From Isoetes taiwanensis (taxonomy: Eukaryota; Streptophyta; Lycopodiopsida; Isoetales; Isoetaceae), in contig JAJEKV010000010.1 of assembly GCA_021234155.1 (NCBI GenBank), positions 18,143,418-18,207,417 of the forward strand: a DNA stretch of 64,000 bases, given 5' to 3'. Both the position numbers and the translations under genes were made by a program. The notes under the pieces are model-generated. The model was not told the origin of the DNA. It made no database searches and saw only the letters and a program-made list of their open reading frames with translations. Positions 58,881-64,000 of the stretch are shown in pieces; the stretch's first letter is position 1, and the number at the start of each line of letters is the position of its first letter.

Positions 58881-59028
58881 CAGCATTGATTGCTAGGTTT
58901 TGAACTGGCGGAGCTTTTGAATGTTGCGAGCTCCAAGAACTTGATATGAATTGTCTTCCTCCCTGCGCTTCTATTTGGCGCCCACGATTTTGGATGCTTA
59001 AGCTTGAGCTGGGTCGTGTGCTTTTTAG

Positions 59029-59162
59029 GCATACAGAGTTAAGTTTTTTAGGCAAAGGAGCATTTTTCCGAGGGGTCGAAGAGCTGGCAATGTGATGCAT
59101 TTTCAGTTTCGAGCATACAGAGTTAAGTTTTTTAGGCAAAGAAGCATTTTTCCGAGGGGTCG
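59029..59162. repeat. 50-bp direct repeat pair
   Basis: GCATACAGAGTTAAGTTTTT through CATTTTTCCGAGGGGTCG occurs at 59029-59078 and 59113-59162, one base different, with a 34-bp spacer. Confidence 0.9.
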
Positions 59163-62100
59163 TTATGGGTAAGAGGCCGAGAAGTTATGGCCGAGGATTC
59201 TCCTTCCCTCCCATCATTTGTTTCTAGCTAATAAATTGCAGGAGCAGAGAGAATCTTCAAAGCATTTTCAAAGCGTTGATCCATTTCCGGATTCATCAGG
59301 GATTTTGTTTTTCTAGAAGAATCGGTTGAGCAGGTAGAACTCCACCTAAACCATGTTTTATTTTCCATGCTTCTTCTATATGTCATGCAGGACAATCGAT
59401 AGACTTTTTAGGCTCTTGCAATTTTTGAATCGATTCAAGAGCTTCAGCTTTGCATTTCACGTCAAAAGTCAAAAGCCTGTATGCTTGGGGTTTGTGCTCT
59501 GCGTTCAAAAAATGAGAGATAATTGAGGCCGATTTGTTAGGCTTAGAGTTCTTGGTTAAAATGCAGCAGAGGTCATGTTCCAGCAAAGTCTAAGGCACAT
59601 TGTAGCACTTCTAAATTTTATTTTTTCGTATCATTTTATGCAGCATGGTTTTTTTCTCCGTGGAGCTTTGGAGCGGCCATGGCTGAAGCTATAAAAGCCC
59701 TTTTTTACTGTTGTCTCCTCCTCTTCAGTTGAGCTTTTGTATTACAGATTTCTTGCTTTGTCAGGGCATATATAGATTTTAGCAGCAGGAAATTTACTTA
59801 TTCAAAATGTGCTATTGTGTGTCCAGCTGCAAATAGTTCATTTTTCAATTTCAAATTCATTTCAACAAGATCTTTCCAAGTACTACTTTGCTGAATTTCT
59901 TTTTAAACAACGTTTATCTGGCTTCCTTCTAAGATGTCTAATAATCTTATTCATTTGTACAGGCCACCAGAATGAGCCAAATTAATGGAGTTGCGCACAA
60001 GTTCCATGCAAAGCCTTTTAGCTACAAATTCAATATAGGTACATTATTGGATATGACAGTTACATTGTTTGTTGAATGATATTTATCCCCTTTCGCATCT
60101 CTTCAATTTAAATTGAGAGTCTTTGCCCTTAAGTGTATCTCTCATCCATTAATAGTAACACATGGGATGTACAATCTAATCGTAACTCATGAAGAATTTG
60201 TGTTAGCAAATGGTGCTTTTGTAGGCAATGAGCAATTGAAAATGACTACACTAGACTGGTATGTGATTCCAATAAAAAGTGTTGTATAGGATGTAATCAA
60301 ACATTTCCATCTTCCATGTACTGGTTATATTACACCAAAATATGTTGATTCATCATTTTGCTTCTCATTTTAACATTGATTAAATGTGTCTTTCTTTCTG
60401 CAGGCATCAGCATAAGTTTGGAATATGTTTTCCAATATGAAATATTGTGGAGACATTTCCTTGGCTTCTACAGTTTTTGGTCTTCAAGTAAACATCCTCG
60501 AGAGTTTGTGCCATTTCTCACTGTGCAATACATAAAAGCTAGGTATAGTCATATACTTATGCTTTTCATAATGGTAATATTATCTCATTATTTTAATGGT
60601 TTCATGCTTTGAGTAAATTATATGGTTGATATTTGAACAGCGGGCAGGTGCAAGGAGCATAATGGGGATTGAGTCGAGGAAAGGTGTAGACAGGCTTGCT
60701 TTGATTTCATGTCCGATTGGACTTTGCCTATAACCATGTATTCAATTTTTTTCTTTGTATAGTTTAACAAGGTCTATCATGGATTATGAATGCAGATTGG
60801 CTGGTAATATTTGGAGGAGCTGCAAATGCTACCCAAACGAATATTTGTAAAAGACCGAAGAGAAGTATGCTTACATTTCCAAAGAGAAATCTGAAGAGAA
60901 GTCCTATGCTTACATTTCATTAAAATTGATTGACTGGTTGCTTCAGGGGATTATATAGTCCAGTATCTCTCATCTTTGATCAGAGCTACTAGAATCAGAG
61001 ATGCGACTCTAATCCTACATTGGGTAGCTGCATATCACAACGTAGAACAAGAGCTGAGATTGTGATAATTTTAGATTACCTTACTGATACTTGCATATTC
61101 TCAAAGTTAGGGCTATATATATTGTTCTTACTGATCACCTCCACGCTTGCAATGATCATGTCCAAGTTTGCAACAATCTGCCCAGGGGATCCTCTTATGA
61201 GTAGCAGTTTGTATCAAAACCCACAAACGATGGCTTAAAGGGGAAAAAAAGCTAGCAGAATAGGCCCTGCTTGAAAATACTTCTCTTAAGTTTCAACAGA
61301 GAATCACTGTGGCAAAGGGCATGCTGCCATCACGAGTTTTCTTATTTTCATGTTTGGTTTTCCAGTTATTTTATTATGGGCATTTTGCTTAAAAATGCAT
61401 TGTTATAGTCTTAAGGAGCTCAAGGATTGATAATGTAAATGTAAATTAATTTTTTTATGAGCTGGGTATGGTCAAGGTGGTTGTGCATTGCAATTGCAAT
61501 CTGGCACAAATTTTCAAAGGTGGTTTTATCTTGCCACATTGTTCTCTGCATTGCAATTTCATAAAAAAAAAAAAAAAATACTGGTTTCGAATATGCTTTT
61601 AATATTGATGTCAGTAATGAAGCCACAAGGTGTGCCCAATGGGACAAGAGTATGGGACTATTTATGTATATATAAGACTTATGATGCAATAAAGTTGTAT
61701 TGTTACAATAAAGTTGTATCATTTCTCACTTAGCCTACGTGTAAGAGAAACTCGCTTAGAGCATGTGTAGGATGGAAAAGTTGGGTTAAAAGCAAGAAAA
61801 AACTTTGGATATGAGGTATCTACAAGTGATTGCAATCGATGGAAAAGTTGGGTTAAGAGAAGAAAAACGTTTGCATATGATCTGAACGCTATTGCAATTG
61901 TTTAAATGTGCACCACTCATAGTATATGACAAGTCTAAAATGTGCATGCTTTTGTACTTAAAAGGGAAAAAAAAGGGAGACCTTTAACTTAGGAATTTAA
62001 AGAACAGGGCCGAAGCATAGCTTACCAAACAAATATAACTTCTGTTGACATGTCCAGGTTTTCTAAGTCATAGAATTTCTTTCTTTTTTCTTTTTGATAT

Positions 62101-62760
62101 TTGAATCTGCTTAGCAAAGGTTCAGGAAGTGAAAAAAATAATTGCATCTAGACTTCTGCCAAGCTTCATACTTAACTTTTCATGTCCAGTTACCATCGCA
62201 GTGTTCAATATTTCTTGAATAACACTTCATTTGTGAATCTGGGTAGAATCCAGTCCTGCCAGTAAAGGGATCACTGGATAAGACATGACGAGTCAATTGT
62301 TGAATTATTGGATAAGGATGTTGAAAGTCCCTTCCTCTCTACTAAGGATATTTTAACTGAAAGATATTGGGACTCCTACTAGAAAAACCCAGTAGAATCA
62401 TTAACAAGGTTAAAACAAAGAGATGAATTGATGGATGAATTTGAGTTGATGGAGAAGTTTACACGCTATTGGTGGTAGATCTACTGGTTGACTTGGCCAC
62501 CACCATTTTGAGATTTAGGGTCCATAATGTGCTTGATGCAATGATTTTTATCATTTGTAACTCAATTTGCCATTTTAAGAAGGCAACTACATAATCTAGA
62601 GTGCTCCATCTCTTGCAAGCAAAATGCTGGGACATATAATGGCAGGTAATATTGCACTCCTATACTGCACATTGTTCCAGAACATGAAATGAATGTGCAA
62701 AAGACCCAAACATTAAATCAATTCCAGTGGAAATGGTTCAGTAGGCATCTCATCTCATCT
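59163..62760. other. Long stretch without recognised genes
   Basis: AT-rich. A TATAAAAG box-like site lies at about 59690. A frame at 60400-60541 (EYVFQYEILWRHFLGFYSFW) sits after a TTTCTGCAG acceptor, but I cannot assign it. An A-run at 61563-61578 and a diverged direct repeat (GGATGGAAAAGTTGGGTTAA at about 61769 and GATGGAAAAGTTGGGTTAAG at 61838) are present. Confidence 0.4.
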
Positions 62761-62764
62761 CAAG

Positions 62765-62954
62765 CTTGAACATATTCTTAGTATAGACAACTAAATCCTA
62801 TAAACTCGCTTCTTGCACTCCCTGATTCTTAGCCACGTTGAGATTTGATTCCTTTTAAATGTATGAAGCACATTATCTTGAACATATTCTTAGTATAGAT
62901 AACTTAATCTTATAAACTCGCTTCTTGCACTCCCTGATTCTTAACCACGTTGCA
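62765..62954. repeat. 77-bp direct repeat pair
   Basis: CTTGAACATATTCTTAGTAT through ACTCCCTGATTCTTA.CCACG occurs at about 62765-62841 and 62877-62954 with a few substitutions. Confidence 0.9.
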
Positions 62955-63604
62955 GAACCAGATGACCAGATAAAATGCTTTTCCACTCTATATTGGTTCT
63001 CACTTCAATGTTAAGGCATCTTTGGTTTTGCATATTCCCTAGAGATTTTCACACAATTTTTTAATGTCTTTTAAAGTATTGACACATTTGCTGAACATTC
63101 TCAATTCCATGACGTTTTTAACTATGTATTATAAGGCTTTTAAGCAATCTAACTACATTAGCAAACGAAGGAATTGAAATGTATAATATTACATGCATGT
63201 TTACTACTGCTTGACATCTTACACGATCTTGAACTATAGCCAGAACATTCTCAAAGTTCAACCTTGATCCAATTACGTATATCTTGGGCCAATATGATGT
63301 TTGCAAGCACATTATCCACGATCAATCCAGAAACACCGTCAATCCAAGAAAGTACGTGTGCACATGCACCTATTTTCCACCTTCGATTCCACCATATACA
63401 CATGTGCCTATAATGCCAATATCCAATCTTCCACTACACTCCAATTGCAATTATGTTGACTAAACATTAGATCTACTATCTCCTACGAATCACAAGCACC
63501 AATTCAAAAACCCTTTATGCTCGGCACTCCATTACATCTACGAACACAATTAAATTTACAACTCTTTATTCTACCTACAAACTCTATTATGTCTACTCAG
63601 TCCA

Positions 63605-63649
63605 CACGCCCACTAATAATGCCCGGCATCGCCGGGCACACGTTTCTAG
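63605..63649 (+). mobile_element. Helitron 3' terminus, copy 2
   Basis: Hairpin GCCCGGC-ATC-GCCGGGC at 63621-63637, then CTAG at 63646-63649 and T. The end is identical to copy 1 at 23962-23990. The element would extend left; its 5' end was not found. Confidence 0.8.
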
Positions 63650-64000
63650 TCATCTATTCTTATTTGATTGTTACAAGAAGCTAAACTGACCAATTTCAGC
63701 ATTTGTGCTATCAATTACCTAAAATGCTACTTTTTTCATGCACATCGTAATATTCCATGTACAAGCACCTTTTCTAGAAATACAATTAATAAGTGAAATA
63801 CTTCATTAGAAGGGCAATTGCTCCCTAAAGATGAAGATGTAACTTCTAACTTCATTCACCAGAACTTGCCACAAGGTATTCATGCTTGCCACACGTTCTT
63901 ATGTGGTCTACTATCTCAAAGGTAGTTTGAAAAATAGTTTGTGGAGAATTTGAAAAATAGGTAAATGCTTCTTAGGCACTAACATTTGAAAATATGCAAT
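63650..64000. other. No gene recognised
   Basis: AT-rich sequence to the window edge; nothing recognised. Confidence 0.4.

Noticed and set aside
60400-60541. Second core repeat of the TATA-binding protein
   Set aside because: Only a faint resemblance (KFG..FP..NIV) in a frame with a stop; too weak to claim.

Overview
This looks like nuclear DNA of a land plant with a large, repeat-rich genome. The evidence is remnants of plant genes (chlorophyllide a oxygenase, TATA-binding protein, an LRR-malectin receptor family), introns of plant type, plant transposon classes (MULE, Copia, Ty3-like LTRs, Helitron ends, tRNA-derived SINEs), and long stretches with no open frame. The many GC-rich palindromes and a chlorophyllide a oxygenase remnant that reads as rather early-diverging suggest a fern or other non-flowering plant. 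I hold that lineage call with low confidence.

Layout. 1-7.8 kb holds a decayed multi-exon gene (2026-6862). It starts with an Arg/Gly-rich exon and ends in an FCP1/NLI-interacting-factor type phosphatase domain. A local family of CGCGCC-centred palindromes lies in its introns and flanks. 7.9-33.0 kb is a nest of retroelements: a diverged inverted LTR; a 1.66 kb LTR with its 5-bp target duplication (10661-12318); its downstream flank; a long non-coding stretch with SINE-like sequences and direct repeats; a compact gag-only Copia element (19594-21291); a Helitron 3' end; a polypurine tract; and a second copy of the same LTR (26345-27994), followed by the same flank. That second flank copy is split by a 4.2 kb compound insertion containing foldback elements and three copies of an unnamed repeat start. 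A broken piece of a chlorophyllide a oxygenase gene follows at 33.2-33.6 kb.

34282-41211 is the clearest autonomous-type DNA transposon. It is a 6.9 kb Mutator-like element with an 11-bp target duplication and terminal inverted repeats built from TTCGC..GCGAA palindromes. It carries a minus-strand transposase pseudogene with recognisable DDE-region motifs and a SWIM zinc finger, a convergent degenerate plus-strand reading region, a proline-rich minus-strand frame, and an internal TTAGGG tract. To its right are a 462-bp foldback element, clusters of a GGAAACCCTTCC hairpin repeat, and a second copy of a MITE family also seen at 9.65 kb.

The only intact protein-coding gene I can defend is at 52876-54672 (minus): a single-exon, 598-residue LRR plus malectin receptor-like protein with one membrane span and no kinase domain. 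Its likely leader has an intron and a short upstream frame. A TATA-binding-protein pseudogene lies at 56.8-57.2 kb. The remainder to 64 kb is mostly featureless, with small tandem duplications, a MITE, a recurrent 36-bp hairpin family and a second Helitron 3' end.

Nothing here forms an operon-like pathway. The window is mainly a record of nested transposition, recombination and decay around one intact receptor gene.
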